Source of the DNA: GCA-003244245 sp038276315
GTDB lineage: Bacteria; Actinomycetota; Actinomycetes; Mycobacteriales; Pseudonocardiaceae
Length of the DNA: 36,872 bases
Assembly: GCA_038276315.1 (NCBI GenBank)
Contig: JBBPZY010000383.1
Span: forward strand, 1 to 36,872
Direction: 5' to 3'
The translations under genes and the position numbers were made by a program. The first letter of the stretch is position 1; each line of letters starts with the position of its first letter. Under the pieces are notes generated by a model. It searched no databases. It saw only the letters and a program-made list of their open reading frames with translations, and was not told the origin of the DNA. This document shows positions 15,705 through 25,854 of this stretch, in pieces.

Positions 15705-16645
15705 TCCTACCCCGTCCTTGTCGACTTCACCGGCCTGCCGGACGGGGAGCAGCTCCTGCTGGTCAACTCCGCGCAGGCCCCGTTCGGAGGAGAGCCGCCA
15801 CTGCTGTTGGCTGAGCTGCTGACTCACGGCGACCCGCCGAATCGCAACCCGTATCCGTGGGTCCTACGACTGGACATCGACGGCGACGCTCCGACCTGCG
15901 GCGCGCCCCATGCGTTGTTCACCGACACCGCGGCGGCTGTGCTCAATCCGGCGTTTCGACGTCTCGTGTGCCACGAGCAGCCGGCGCACGCCGGTGAGCC
16001 CGAACAGTTCCCGATCACCGGGGCCGACCTGCGGACCATCTTGCTCGCCGAACGACCCCAGCCGGCCATCTCTACCTGCACGAGATCGTCGAGGATCCGG
16101 CCGGGGGGATCGCCATCCAGTTTCCCGGCGAGACGGCCCCGACCACCTACCGGGTTGAGGGATGGATGGCCGACGACCCGGCGGGATCGAGTAGCCGGGT
16201 TTCTTTCTACGACCGGGTGGCGTTGCGGCCCAGGGTGGGGCAGTGGCAGGTGTGGCGATTCGTCAACGCCACCGGCGACACCCATCCGATGCACATCCAC
16301 CAGTCCCAATTTCAGCCGCTACACCGGCGCGGCGGTCGCCTGGTCGTCACCGATGCGCAGGACGTGAACCTGTACGACCCCGAGACCCGGAAGACCTCAG
16401 CGCCGCTGATGCCGGACACCGAGAACTCAGGCCGGACCTTCGAGCCCAGCGAGGTCCATGGATGGAACGACGTCATCAGGGTCGATCCTGGCAACGTCGT
16501 TGAGGTCGCCGTCCGGTTCGACATCCCTGGCCGCTATGTCTATCACTGCCACATCCTCGAACATGAGGACACCGAGATGATGCGACCATTCGTCGTCACC
16601 GTCACTGACATGAATGACGGCGCAATGGGTCCCATGAACGGTTAG
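15705..16645 (+). pseudogene. Multicopper oxidase, 5'-truncated and frameshifted
   Basis: The second and third cupredoxin domains of a multicopper oxidase are present. The first frame gives YPVLVDFTGLPDGEQLLLVN and SAQAPFGG. Near 16056-16065 one base is missing (CCCC or GG run), after which the frame continues GHLYLHEIVEDPAGGIAIQF, VGQWQVWRFVNATGDTHPMH and the copper ligand segment IHQSQFQPL. It ends with the type-1/type-3 copper motif YHCHILEHEDTEMM. The first cupredoxin domain and signal peptide are missing; upstream sequence instead leads into the mazE promoter. All C-terminal copper ligands are intact, so the frameshift may be a sequencing error, but the 5' truncation looks real. Confidence 0.8.
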
Positions 16646-16699
16646 CTCCTTCCGAGCCACCGTTTGCTGCCGTCGCCCCCCGGGCGGCAGACTCAGGTT

Positions 16700-17032
16700 G
16701 TGGCTTGGCGGCCGGCTCGTGATGCGCTTCGTGGTCGTGTTGTCGTGGTCGCCGGAGCGACTCGAGGCGCTGGACGCGGCATCGCGGCTGCGCTGGGTGA
16801 AGCCGGCGCGACTGTTATCTGCGTGGGGCGCAGCAGCGTCACGGGCTCCGGTCAGTCGGACTACGACCGTCCTGAGACGATTGAAGAGACGGCCGAGCTC
16901 GTCACGCGGCTGGGTGGCACCGGGATCGCGATCCAGGTCGACCATCCCGACCGGACAGCTGGCCGAGGCATTGAACAAAATTTCCAGCCAACCCACCCCC
17001 GATCGATCCGCAATCAGCCGCCAATCGTGTAG
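16700..17032 (+). pseudogene. Short-chain dehydrogenase (SDR) N-terminal fragment
   Basis: A GTG at 16700 opens VAWRPARDALRGRVVVVAGA-TRGAGRGIAAALGEAG, the NAD(P)-binding Rossmann start of SDR enzymes (TGxxxGxG-type ATRGAGRG motif), followed by ATVICVGRSS and LGGTGIAIQVDH. The similarity ends there (about residue 80); the catalytic Ser, Tyr and Lys region is absent and the frame stops at 17032. It is a 3'-truncated relic. It lies 54 nt after the multicopper oxidase remnant and 124 nt before the 13E12 gene. Confidence 0.65.
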
Positions 17033-17156
17033 CGCCAAATCTGTTGACCGCGATGGGGTCACAACTCTTGACGAGAGTCGCATCGCTGAAATCCCCTTTG
17101 CCGGCGGCTCCGGTTGAGGGCCCGAGGTTGTCGGGGGTGGGTGCGACAATGGTCGC

Positions 17157-18434
17157 GTGATGGAGACGCTACTGGACCCGAGGCAGGCGATGATCGCTTG
17201 CCTCGATCGGTGGCGTGACGCGGTCGTCGAGTGCGATGACGCGGGGTTGCCGGATCAGGTCCGCGATATCGAATCCGTGTCGCGGATGGTGTACTCGGTG
17301 ATGCTCGATGCGGTCGCGGAGTTGGATTCCCGCAATGTCGCGGTTGCCGCTGGGTTCCGCAATACCAAGCAACTGCTGGCCGGGATGCTGAACCTGTCAC
17401 CCACCGAGGCCGGTACCCGCGTCACCCATGCCGGGAAACTCGCGCCGCGCCGCACGCTGACCGGTGAGGTGCTGGCGCCGTTGCTGCCCAACGCTGCTGC
17501 GGCGCTGGCCGCGGGTGAGATCGGCCCGGGGCAGGTGAGGGTGATCACCGAGACGATCAACGCGATCCCCAGCACGGTCAGCCCCGCCGACCGCGACGCC
17601 GCCGAAGCCGAACTGGCCCACCACGCCCGGTCATTCCACCCCACCGCACTGCACAAGATCGGCCAGCGCATCCTCGCGCACCTTGATCCCGACGGTCCCG
17701 CACCCCGTGACGAGCCGGAACTGGCCCCAGCGGCGGGGGAGCTGCGGTTGTGGGAGCGCCGCGACGGGCGCCTGGGCCTGGCGGGACACCTCGAACCCGA
17801 GCACAGTGCCGCGTTCCGGTCGTTGATCGAGCAACTTGCCGCACCCCGACCTGCTGCTGCGGGTATCCCCGACGCGCGGACCGCTGAGCAGCGCAACGCG
17901 GACGCCCTGCTGGAGGTCTGCGGGTTGGCCCGCGCGGCGCAGGACTGCCCCAGCACGGCTGGCGAGCCACCGCACCTGACTGTGACCATCGATTGGGACG
18001 CGCTGCGCACCGGCCTGGGGATCGCGACTCTGGACTACGGGACCCAGATCAGCGCCGCCCAAGCCCGCCAGTGGGCCTGTGACGCGAAGATTATTCCCGT
18101 TGTGTTGGGTGGGAAATCCGAACCACTCGACGTCGGCCGGGCTATGCGAACGGTCCCGCTGTCCATCCGTCGAGCGCTTGTGGCGCGGGATCGCGGATGT
18201 GCTTTCCCGGGCTGTGATCGGCCACCGGGAATGTGCCAGGCGCACCATTGTCGACACTGGATCGATCATGGCGAAACCAAAGTAGAAAACTGCGTGCTGC
18301 TATGCGAAGTCCACCACCGCCACGTGCACCACACCGGCTGGGACATCCTCATCCACCACGGCCACGTCGCATTCATCCCACCCACCATCATCGACCCCAC
18401 CCGCACCCCACTACACAACCCACTCCGCTGCTGA
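17157..18434 (+). CDS. 13E12-repeat/DUF222 protein with HNH endonuclease domain
   Basis: A 425-aa member of the actinobacterial 13E12 repeat family (DUF222 plus HNH). The N-terminal helical DUF222 region spans roughly residues 30-300 and the C-terminal HNH nuclease motif is intact: RDRGCAFPGCDRPPGMCQAH, the HHCRHW His pair, GETKVENCVLLCEVHHRHVH and GWDI, with four zinc-ligand-type Cys. These genes are multicopy and associated with mobile or recombining loci; their function is not established. Start is GTG 17157 or ATG 17160. It borders the debris field at 14.5-17.1 kb, consistent with a recombination-prone site. Confidence 0.93.
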   Translation: MMETLLDPRQAMIACLDRWRDAVVECDDAGLPDQVRDIESVSRMVYSVMLDAVAELDSRNVAVAAGFRNTKQLLAGMLNLSPTEAGTRVTHAGKLAPRRTLTGEVLAPLLPNAAAALAAGEIGPGQVRVITETINAIPSTVSPADRDAAEAELAHHARSFHPTALHKIGQRILAHLDPDGPAPRDEPELAPAAGELRLWERRDGRLGLAGHLEPEHSAAFRSLIEQLAAPRPAAAGIPDARTAEQRNADALLEVCGLARAAQDCPSTAGEPPHLTVTIDWDALRTGLGIATLDYGTQISAAQARQWACDAKIIPVVLGGKSEPLDVGRAMRTVPLSIRRALVARDRGCAFPGCDRPPGMCQAHHCRHWIDHGETKVENCVLLCEVHHRHVHHTGWDILIHHGHVAFIPPTIIDPTRTPLHNPLRC

Positions 18435-18458
18435 TGCGTGATTTTCGAACGCCACCTA

Positions 18459-20102
<1,644 letters not shown>

Positions 20103-20115
20103 GTCGGCGCCGACG

Positions 20116-21018
20116 TTATCCGGTGAGCGTCATGAGTGCGGCGTCGAGGTCCTCCAGAGTGGGCCGCTGGTCGGGGTCCCGGTGCAGGCACGCGTCGATG
20201 ATCTCCGCCACGTCAGCGGGTAGCCGCCGTCGAGCGCGGAGCTTGGGCGCGGGGCGGGCCAGCTGGATTTGGCACAGTGACAACGTCGAGGTGTTCACGC
20301 TGCCCGAGGCGGAGCTGCCGGGGATGTCGAACGGTTGCAGCCCGGTGGCGGCTTGGTAGAGCACCAGGCCGATCCCCCAGACATCCGCGGGCGGCCCGAG
20401 GTCACCACCGGTGACCTGCTCGGGTGACATGTAGCCGGGAGTGCCGAGACCCGCGGAGCAGCGGCCGGGAGACCGGGCCAGGCTCAGGTCGATCAGGCGG
20501 GCGACACCATCACAAGCGATGATGTTGCTCGGCTTGACGTCGAGATGCAGCTGGCCGCGGCTGTGCAGGTAGCGCAGGGCCGAGCACAGGTGCCGGCCAA
20601 GGTGGCCCAGGTCCTGTGCGCCGAGACGTTGCCTGCCGCCGCCGAGCAGGTAGCCCAGGGTGGCGCCGGTGAGGTTCTCCAGGACCAGCAGCGGCGGCTG
20701 CGCCGAGTCGGGTTTGACATATTCGTAGGCCCGGACCAGGTGCGGATGAGTCAGGGACAGCAGCAAGCGCGCCTCGCGCTGCAAGTGACGGCGGGCGGAC
20801 GCGTCGCTGGCGAAGTCGGGCCGCAGCGTCTTGATGAAACAACGGCAGTAGCGCTGTGAGCTCCATGCCTCGTAGCTGTCCAGATCCTCCCCACGGCGCA
20901 CGTGCTCGATCACCTGGTAGCCGGGCGCGAGCAGGTGGCCCGGGGGATGCGCCGGAGGCCCGTCGCCGCGAACCCGGTCACTGCTCGCGCGACCCGCGAG
21001 ACCGGGCGGTGTGGTCAT
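20116..21018 (-). CDS. Serine/threonine protein kinase-like protein, atypical motifs
   Basis: A 300-aa stand-alone protein-kinase-fold protein without transmembrane segment or sensor domain. The VAIK-type Lys is K63 (CFIKTLRP), the C-helix Glu is probably E82, the catalytic loop is HLDVKPSN (158-165) with Leu replacing the usual Arg of HRD, and the DFG position reads DLS (D177-L178-S179). The activation segment GTPGYMSPE is intact. The glycine loop (VRRGEDLDSYEAW) is degenerate. Catalytic D160, K162, N165 and D177 are kept, so activity is possible but regulation by activation-loop Arg contacts is not expected. Its ATG overlaps the exporter stop codon by 4 nt (ATGA). Confidence 0.88.
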   Translation of the reverse strand: MTTPPGLAGRASSDRVRGDGPPAHPPGHLLAPGYQVIEHVRRGEDLDSYEAWSSQRYCRCFIKTLRPDFASDASARRHLQREARLLLSLTHPHLVRAYEYVKPDSAQPPLLVLENLTGATLGYLLGGGRQRLGAQDLGHLGRHLCSALRYLHSRGQLHLDVKPSNIIACDGVARLIDLSLARSPGRCSAGLGTPGYMSPEQVTGGDLGPPADVWGIGLVLYQAATGLQPFDIPGSSASGSVNTSTLSLCQIQLARPAPKLRARRRLPADVAEIIDACLHRDPDQRPTLEDLDAALMTLTG

Positions 21019-22895
21019 ATCAGCTCCGGCTGCAGTAGGAGGTTCGTCTTGGCGGGCTTATCGCGCTGCTGGTGCAGCCGGTACAGCTGCGTGTAGCCGG
21101 GGTTGCTGGCCAGAAGTTCGTCATGGGTTCCCACTCCGGAGATCTGCCCGTCAGCGAGGAACACGATCTGATCGGCGTCGGTCACGGTCAGCAGGTTGTG
21201 GGAGATCACCAGTGTGGTCCGCCCGGTCATCAGCCGGCGCATCGGCGCCAGGATACGGTCGGCAGAGCCGGCGTCGAGGCCGGTGGTGGGCTCGTCGAGC
21301 AGCAACACCGGTGCGTCGCGGATCATGGCCCGGGCCAACGCCAGACGCTGGCGCTGCCCGCCGGACAGCAGCCGTCCGCGTTGCCCGATGCGGGTGTCGT
21401 AGCCGTCGGGCATGGCGCTGATGAAGCCGTGTGCGTCCGCGGCCGCGGCGGCTGCCACCAGCTCAGCCTCGGTGGCGGCGGGATTGCCCCACAGGATGTT
21501 GTCCCGGATGGTTCCGTCGAACACCAACGTCTCCTGCAGGACCGCTGAGACGTTGCGGCGCAGCGTGGCTAGTGGCAGGTCACGCAGGTTGCACCCGTCG
21601 AGGCTGATCCGCCCGGCGCTGGGATCATAGAATCGCAGCATCAGCTTGCTCAGCGTGGATTTGCCGGCCCCGCTCGCACCGACAATTGCAACGGTCTGCC
21701 CCGGGGCGACCGCGAACGTGATCTTCTTCAGCGCCAGGCGGCCAGCGTCAGGGTAGGCGAAGGTCACCGCGTCGAAGTTCACCCAGCCTTGAGCCTTGCT
21801 CCCTGGACCGCCGGGCAAGCTACGCGGTTTGGCGGGCTCGCGGACATCGGGTTGTTGGCTGAGCAAGTCGATGATGCGTTCGGCGCTGGCGCTGGCCGCA
21901 TACATGGTGTTGGACAGTCGACCGGCGCCCCTGATCGGGCTGTAGAGCCTGCTGAGGTAGGTCACGAACACGACCAGCCCACCAACGGTGATCTGATTGT
22001 GCGCCAGCGCCCACACGCCCACTCCCAGCACCAGCACGACAGCCATGGTCTCGAGCAGCTCGGTCAACGGCCGGTACAGCGCACGCAGTCGCGTTGTGGT
22101 CATCTCCGCGGTGAACCGGCCGAGGTTTTCGCGGTGAAAGCGCTCGGTCTCAGCGTCGTGGCGATCGTAGGCCTGCACCAGGGCGACGTTGGCCAGGGTC
22201 TCCTCAGCGGCTGCGGTGACCGACCCGGATCGCTGGCGCTGCTCCCGGGAGGCTTTCTTGATCCGCGCCGAGAAATACCGTGCGATCACCAGGAATGCCG
22301 GCGCTGCGATCATCGCCGCCAGCGCGAGGTGCCAGTTGAGGTAGAACAACGCACCGGTGAAGAGCACGATCTCGAACCCGTAGGACAGCGTGCTGGTGAC
22401 ACCGGAGAGCACCAGCGCCTCGATCGAGTCGATGTCCCCGGTCAGCCGGGACAGGGTGTCGCCGAGCTGGCGGCGGTCGAAGAAGTCCACCGACAGTCGG
22501 TGCAGGTGATCGAACAGCCGGGTTCGCAGGTCCAGGACGAACCGCTCCCCCAGCCAGGCCGACAGCAGTTCATCGGAGAACGAGCCGAGCCCCTGGGCCA
22601 GACCGATCCCGAGGTAGCCGGCCGCGATCGCGGGGAAGGCGTGGAAGTTACGCGGGATCAACACGTCGTCGATCAGTAGCTTGAACATCCAGACCTGCGC
22701 GGTGTCCAAGAACGGCCCGACGGCGACCAGCAACAAACTGGCGAGCAGGCGACCCCGGTACGGCCGGGTCGCGGGCCAGAACCACCGGAAAATCACCCGG
22801 ATCCCAGCAGCGGGGGTAGCCGCCGCCGACCCCCTGGGTGTTGCCTGGGCCGCCGAGGAGAGCCCCCCGGGACGCTCCTCCCGCCGCTTCGTCAC
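21015..22895 (-). CDS. ABC exporter (fused permease and ATPase)
   Basis: A 626-aa ABCB-type half transporter. The N-terminal transmembrane domain carries about six helices between residues 35 and 330 (YRGRLLASLLLVAVGPFLDT, FEIVLFTGALFYLNWHLALA, MAVVLVLGVGVWALAHN). The C-terminal ATPase has Walker A GASGAGKST, signature LLSGGQRQRLALARAM, Walker B VLLLDEPTTGLD and the switch His (VISHNLL). Homodimers would export a hydrophobic or peptide substrate. The GTG start at 22895 has GGGAGG 11 nt upstream and follows a long hairpin (22918-22964). It heads a coupled operon with the kinase and ABC-F genes. The substrate is unknown; the small peptide encoded just upstream is a candidate. Confidence 0.93.
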   Translation of the reverse strand: MTKRREERPGGLSSAAQATPRGSAAATPAAGIRVIFRWFWPATRPYRGRLLASLLLVAVGPFLDTAQVWMFKLLIDDVLIPRNFHAFPAIAAGYLGIGLAQGLGSFSDELLSAWLGERFVLDLRTRLFDHLHRLSVDFFDRRQLGDTLSRLTGDIDSIEALVLSGVTSTLSYGFEIVLFTGALFYLNWHLALAAMIAAPAFLVIARYFSARIKKASREQRQRSGSVTAAAEETLANVALVQAYDRHDAETERFHRENLGRFTAEMTTTRLRALYRPLTELLETMAVVLVLGVGVWALAHNQITVGGLVVFVTYLSRLYSPIRGAGRLSNTMYAASASAERIIDLLSQQPDVREPAKPRSLPGGPGSKAQGWVNFDAVTFAYPDAGRLALKKITFAVAPGQTVAIVGASGAGKSTLSKLMLRFYDPSAGRISLDGCNLRDLPLATLRRNVSAVLQETLVFDGTIRDNILWGNPAATEAELVAAAAAADAHGFISAMPDGYDTRIGQRGRLLSGGQRQRLALARAMIRDAPVLLLDEPTTGLDAGSADRILAPMRRLMTGRTTLVISHNLLTVTDADQIVFLADGQISGVGTHDELLASNPGYTQLYRLHQQRDKPAKTNLLLQPELI

Positions 22896-22917
22896 TGAAC
22901 GCCAGTCCTCCCATCAC

Positions 22918-22964
22918 GGCAGGCGGGGCCCCACCCCCATGTTTGTCGAGGTGAGGCCCCTGCC
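22918..22964 (-). promoter_or_regulatory. GC-rich hairpin between small ORF and ABC exporter
   Basis: Minus-strand GGCAGGGGCCTCACC (22964-22950) can pair with GGTGGGGCCCCGCCTGCC (22935-22918), giving a long, slightly bulged stem with a 14-nt loop. No T tract follows, so it is not a classic terminator. It lies between the small peptide gene and the exporter's Shine-Dalgarno sequence, where it could set relative expression, act as an mRNA-processing site, or attenuate. Confidence 0.4.
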
Positions 22965-22991
22965 GTCACATACCCTTACCGCTTGGTAACT

Positions 22992-23117
22992 CTAGTAGCC
23001 GCAGCGGCGACGGCTGTAGCGGCGACGGCTGTAGTGGCGACGCCGGCTGCCGCTGCCGCGGTCGCGGTCCTCGCGTCCGGACAGCGCCCGGTCGAATGAC
23101 TTGAAGTAGCCAGTCAC
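22992..23117 (-). CDS. Predicted 41-aa arginine-rich peptide
   Basis: A GTG at 23117, 8 nt after GGGAG (23130-23126), starts MTGYFKSFDRALSGREDRDR followed by GSGSRRRHYSRRRYSRRRCG and a final Tyr. The C-terminal half is three SRRR units with Tyr and His between them and one Cys, produced partly by a repeated DNA unit. The N-terminal half is mixed-charge and could be a leader. There is no hydrophobic signal sequence. It is the first gene of the exporter/kinase/ABC-F cluster (96 nt before the exporter). Being short, it could be a chance frame, but start signal, context and internal repeats favour a real gene. No family is recognised. Confidence 0.5.
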   Translation of the reverse strand: MTGYFKSFDRALSGREDRDRGSGSRRRHYSRRRYSRRRCGY

Positions 23118-23553
23118 GACTTCATCTCCCATTCATGATCAGCGATGGCCTTGTCAACCATCTGTACAGAAGATGTTCGCTTGACGCGCCGGGAACGTTA
23201 CACAAAATCATCGGGCGGTCACTTAACATCCGCACACGGCCGTCAGGCTGCGATGACTCCGCACAGTGGCGATCCGCAGCCGCAGCACCTCGACACCCAC
23301 CGGCGGCACGCCACCCGCCCGATCGCCGTGTTGGTGCATGGGAGAGGGCGGCTGACCTGCACAATGGACGCCTAGGCGTGCTCCGTAACCTGGCGGAACG
23401 CGCTTGTCACGTGATGCCTACCACCAACGAGGAGCGATGGCCGACCACAAACCCCTGATGGACGGCGGGTGCGGGGACCCGGCGCTGTCCCAGGAACTTC
23501 GAGACGCGCTCACGCTGTATCGCGCTTCCAATCGGGCTACCCAACCAGGCCCT
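23118..23553. other. 436-bp intergenic stretch
   Basis: This region lies between the start of the Arg-rich peptide gene and the 3' end of the GTPase gene. A TTGACA-like hexamer (minus strand 23157-23152) sits about 35 nt before the peptide gene's GTG, but no matching -10 box at the usual distance is obvious. A weak short plus-strand ORF begins at 23437. Nothing else is recognised. Confidence 0.35.
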
Positions 23554-23598
23554 TCACCGCGACCCCACCAGGCTGCGGCGAAGGCCGCCGTTGAGTAG
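23437..23598 (+). CDS. Doubtful 53-aa ORF
   Basis: An ATG at 23437 just after GAGGAG (only 2 nt spacing, too close) opens MADHKPLMDGGCGDPALSQE and ends at 23598, overlapping the convergent GTPase 3' end by 45 nt. Composition is plausible for a small soluble protein, but no family is recognised and the Shine-Dalgarno spacing is poor. It is listed only because no other gene fills this stretch. Confidence 0.2.
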   Translation: MADHKPLMDGGCGDPALSQELRDALTLYRASNRATQPGPSPRPHQAAAKAAVE

Positions 23599-24705
23599 CA
23601 ATGGGAGCTCCTTGAGAAGCTCGCCTACGACATCATCGTGAAGTATGCACTCACCCGCCATCTGACGTATGAGTACGTTCGCGCACGCGTTGATGAACAC
23701 CTCACCCAGTATCTTCGTTGTGGTAGACGCTATGGTGGCGTTGATCGTGGTGCCAGTACCCGGGAAAATTTTGAAGAAGCTTGCCGCCGTTCGGGCCGCA
23801 GAGCCCACGCCGAGGACTGTCGCAAAAGCGGTAGCGACGGCTCTGGGATCAACCTTGAATCCCATGATAGTGGCGATCTGGCCCAGCATGCTGATCTGTA
23901 GCGCGCTCAGCGGAATAGCATCGACAAGCGGAATCGGAGTAGCCGCGATCAACGCAGCCGTGCCCATGTTGAAGTTTACCGAACGCTTCGCCTCAGCGAT
24001 CTTGAGCTCTAGCGAGACACGCTGACAGCTGGCTAACGTATGACGTTCCGCATCCGGCAGCTGATGGTAAATCGCACTCACGAGATCAGGGAGCCCGAAC
24101 GGTGCGAGCGTGACACCAGCGACGTTATCTTCTTCCGCCAGGGTCATGAAGCACTGCCCGTCGAGGACGGGAAGCTCGAGCGCGGTGAGGTACTGGGCGA
24201 ATCTGTTGGCACGGGGGTCGTCATAAGTGGGGCACTGGGTGAGCACCAGCGCCACCAGCACGTCTTTCGCCAGGGCTCGGACGATGTCAGATTCCACCGT
24301 CTCAAAACGTTCGTCCCTGGTCCGGACGCAGTAGAGGCAAAAATGAACGCGGGCGTCGTCGTCGTCCATCTGCCTCCTGATCTCAGTGAGGTAGGTCGTC
24401 GCTATCGATTCCGCGTCCACGCCGAGTTCGATGCCCGGCGTGTCATACACGGAGATCGGTAGGTTCGGTTGCACATATCTTCGAATGCTCTGGGTAATTG
24501 AGGTACCCACGCCGACCGGGGCGATCGGCGCCCCAAAGATTGCGTTGACCAACGTGCTCTTTCCGACACCGACGCGTCCGGCGAGCATGACGTTGAGGCG
24601 TGACCTGCCCCGCAACGCCTGGGAGAAGCCGTCTCGGAAGAACTTCTCGAGGTTGAACTCGTCCTGACCCTCGGTGTACCGGAGTAAGCCTGTAGATCCG
24701 TCCAT
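23554..24705 (-). CDS. P-loop GTPase with hydrophobic C-terminal domain (DUF697-like)
   Basis: A 383-aa protein with an Era/YfjP-like GTPase domain: G1 GRVGVGKS (43-50), a G2-region Thr in GTSITQSIRR, and G3 DTPG (88-91). The G4 position reads LTQCPTYDD rather than NKxD, so guanine specificity is uncertain. The C-terminal half has hydrophobic helices (MGTAALIAATPIPLVDAIPL, ISMLGQIATIMG) as in DUF697/YcjF-type proteins that associate with membranes. The ATG at 24705 has AAGGGGA just upstream. It lies beside an EcsC-like membrane-associated protein gene, and both may act at the membrane, possibly in stress response. No operon link: 378 nt separate them. Confidence 0.8.
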   Translation of the reverse strand: MDGSTGLLRYTEGQDEFNLEKFFRDGFSQALRGRSRLNVMLAGRVGVGKSTLVNAIFGAPIAPVGVGTSITQSIRRYVQPNLPISVYDTPGIELGVDAESIATTYLTEIRRQMDDDDARVHFCLYCVRTRDERFETVESDIVRALAKDVLVALVLTQCPTYDDPRANRFAQYLTALELPVLDGQCFMTLAEEDNVAGVTLAPFGLPDLVSAIYHQLPDAERHTLASCQRVSLELKIAEAKRSVNFNMGTAALIAATPIPLVDAIPLSALQISMLGQIATIMGFKVDPRAVATAFATVLGVGSAARTAASFFKIFPGTGTTINATIASTTTKILGEVFINACANVLIRQMAGECILHDDVVGELLKELPLLLNGGLRRSLVGSR

Positions 24706-25083
24706 CGGGTCCCCTTATCAGCCGGTTTCCAGCGCTGACCGGTATGACCCACCCGCGCAAGATCAGTAGCGCTGGCAGGTCGCGGCCGCGCTGATCTCGG
24801 TGGTGTGGCGCGCGCTGCTTTAGGACAACGACCTGACGCGCGCGGCGTTGCCGTGTAATTTGATGTCGATCTTTACTGATCGCCACAAATTTTCCAGGGA
24901 ACTCGATTCCTTGATCCGGACCCGGGCCCAGTTTCCCGAGCTCAGCAGCAGGGTTGCCCGCCGGCTGCCTGACAGCTCTGCTGTTGAGTTCGGGAGGTCA
25001 GGCGCACTCGGGGTTCGAGACGGACGGATACGACGAGCTGCGTAGCTGCTGGGAAGGGCCGCCTAGGGCTCGCGGCCGAGCGC
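24706..25083. other. 378-bp gap holding repeat copy 3
   Basis: The gap lies between the EcsC-like gene's 3' end and the GTPase start. It contains the third 62-bp inverted-repeat element (24934-24995). Plus-strand 24770-24850 has a stop-interrupted protein-like reading (WQVAAALISVVWRALL, stop, DNDLTRAALP) that may be a degenerate coding remnant; I could not assign it. No promoter could be picked confidently for the GTPase gene. Confidence 0.35.
24934..24995. repeat. 62-bp inverted-repeat element, copy 3
   Basis: The left arm 24934-24957 begins TCCCGAGCTCAGCAGCAGGG and is the most diverged; the right arm 24972-24995 ends CTCTGCTGTTGAGTTCGGGA and is nearly identical to the other copies. The 14-nt loop length is the same. 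It lies about 90 nt past the 3' end of the EcsC-like gene. Confidence 0.8.
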
Positions 25084-25776
25084 TCAGCCGACGGTGCCCT
25101 CGATGATCGTGACGGTGCCGTCGACCGGGAAGTGCGCCGGTGGGGGGCCGAAGACGCGCTGGCTGGTGTCTACCACCACGCGGCCGAAGGCCCGGTTTCC
25201 GGCGGCCCCTATCGCCACTCCGATACCGAACGGGGCGATCCGGCCGAGTGCCAGCACCCCCTGCTTGCGCCCGTATCTGGTCAAGAACCAGCGACCCAGC
25301 GTCTTGTTGATCGCGGTGATGGAAGACATCGGGATCGCGTCGGGCAGCAGCGCCCCCCATTGCTGACCACCACGCCCCGCCATCTTCTCCACCAGCATGG
25401 CGCCGTTGTCACCGAGAGCGACGGCGAGCACCAGCGTCCGCCGTCGCTCGACCTCATCGACCCGGATGCCGTGCACCTCAGCAACGGCCAACGCGAACAG
25501 CGCTGTGGTCTCGAGGAACAACGCCGTCTCACCTCCGGTGAGGGCGAGCGCGGCGACGGTCCCAACCCCCGGCGCAACCGCAACACCGCCCACGGCGGCT
25601 CCGGTACCGGTGACCGCCGCGAGGTACTGCTTCTCCAGGACAGCGACGATCTCGGCCGGGCTCGCCAGCGGTCGTGCTCGGCGCAGCCGTGCCACGTAGC
25701 CGGCGACAGGCGACTGCGCAAGAGCGATCGCCTTCTCCAGGGTCTTCTGCAGCACAGCCGGCATCTCTAGACCCAC
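25084..25776 (-). CDS. EcsC-like membrane-associated protein
   Basis: A 230-aa protein with long small-residue hydrophobic stretches (AAVGGVAVAPGVGTVAALAL, TALFLETTALFALAVAEVHG, ALGRIAPFGIGVAIGAAGNR) resembling EcsC-family proteins; the family's biochemical role is unknown. The GTG at 25776 has GGGAGG 7 nt upstream, better than the ATG at 25764. It is likely peripheral or integral at the inner membrane. It stands alone between the CHRD gene and repeat copy 3. Confidence 0.65.
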   Translation of the reverse strand: MGLEMPAVLQKTLEKAIALAQSPVAGYVARLRRARPLASPAEIVAVLEKQYLAAVTGTGAAVGGVAVAPGVGTVAALALTGGETALFLETTALFALAVAEVHGIRVDEVERRRTLVLAVALGDNGAMLVEKMAGRGGQQWGALLPDAIPMSSITAINKTLGRWFLTRYGRKQGVLALGRIAPFGIGVAIGAAGNRAFGRVVVDTSQRVFGPPPAHFPVDGTVTIIEGTVG

Positions 25777-25854
25777 GTTCAGACCTCCCGCCGCGGCGAC
25801 GCGCCGACACGTTGTGTGATTGCAGTATCCCGGCGCGAGCGGCCGACCGCTGCA

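Noticed and set aside
22992..23117. Class III/IV lanthipeptide precursor for the Arg-rich peptide
   Set aside because: It has a single Cys, few Thr, and the kinase protein lacks a cyclase domain, so a lanthipeptide label is not supported.
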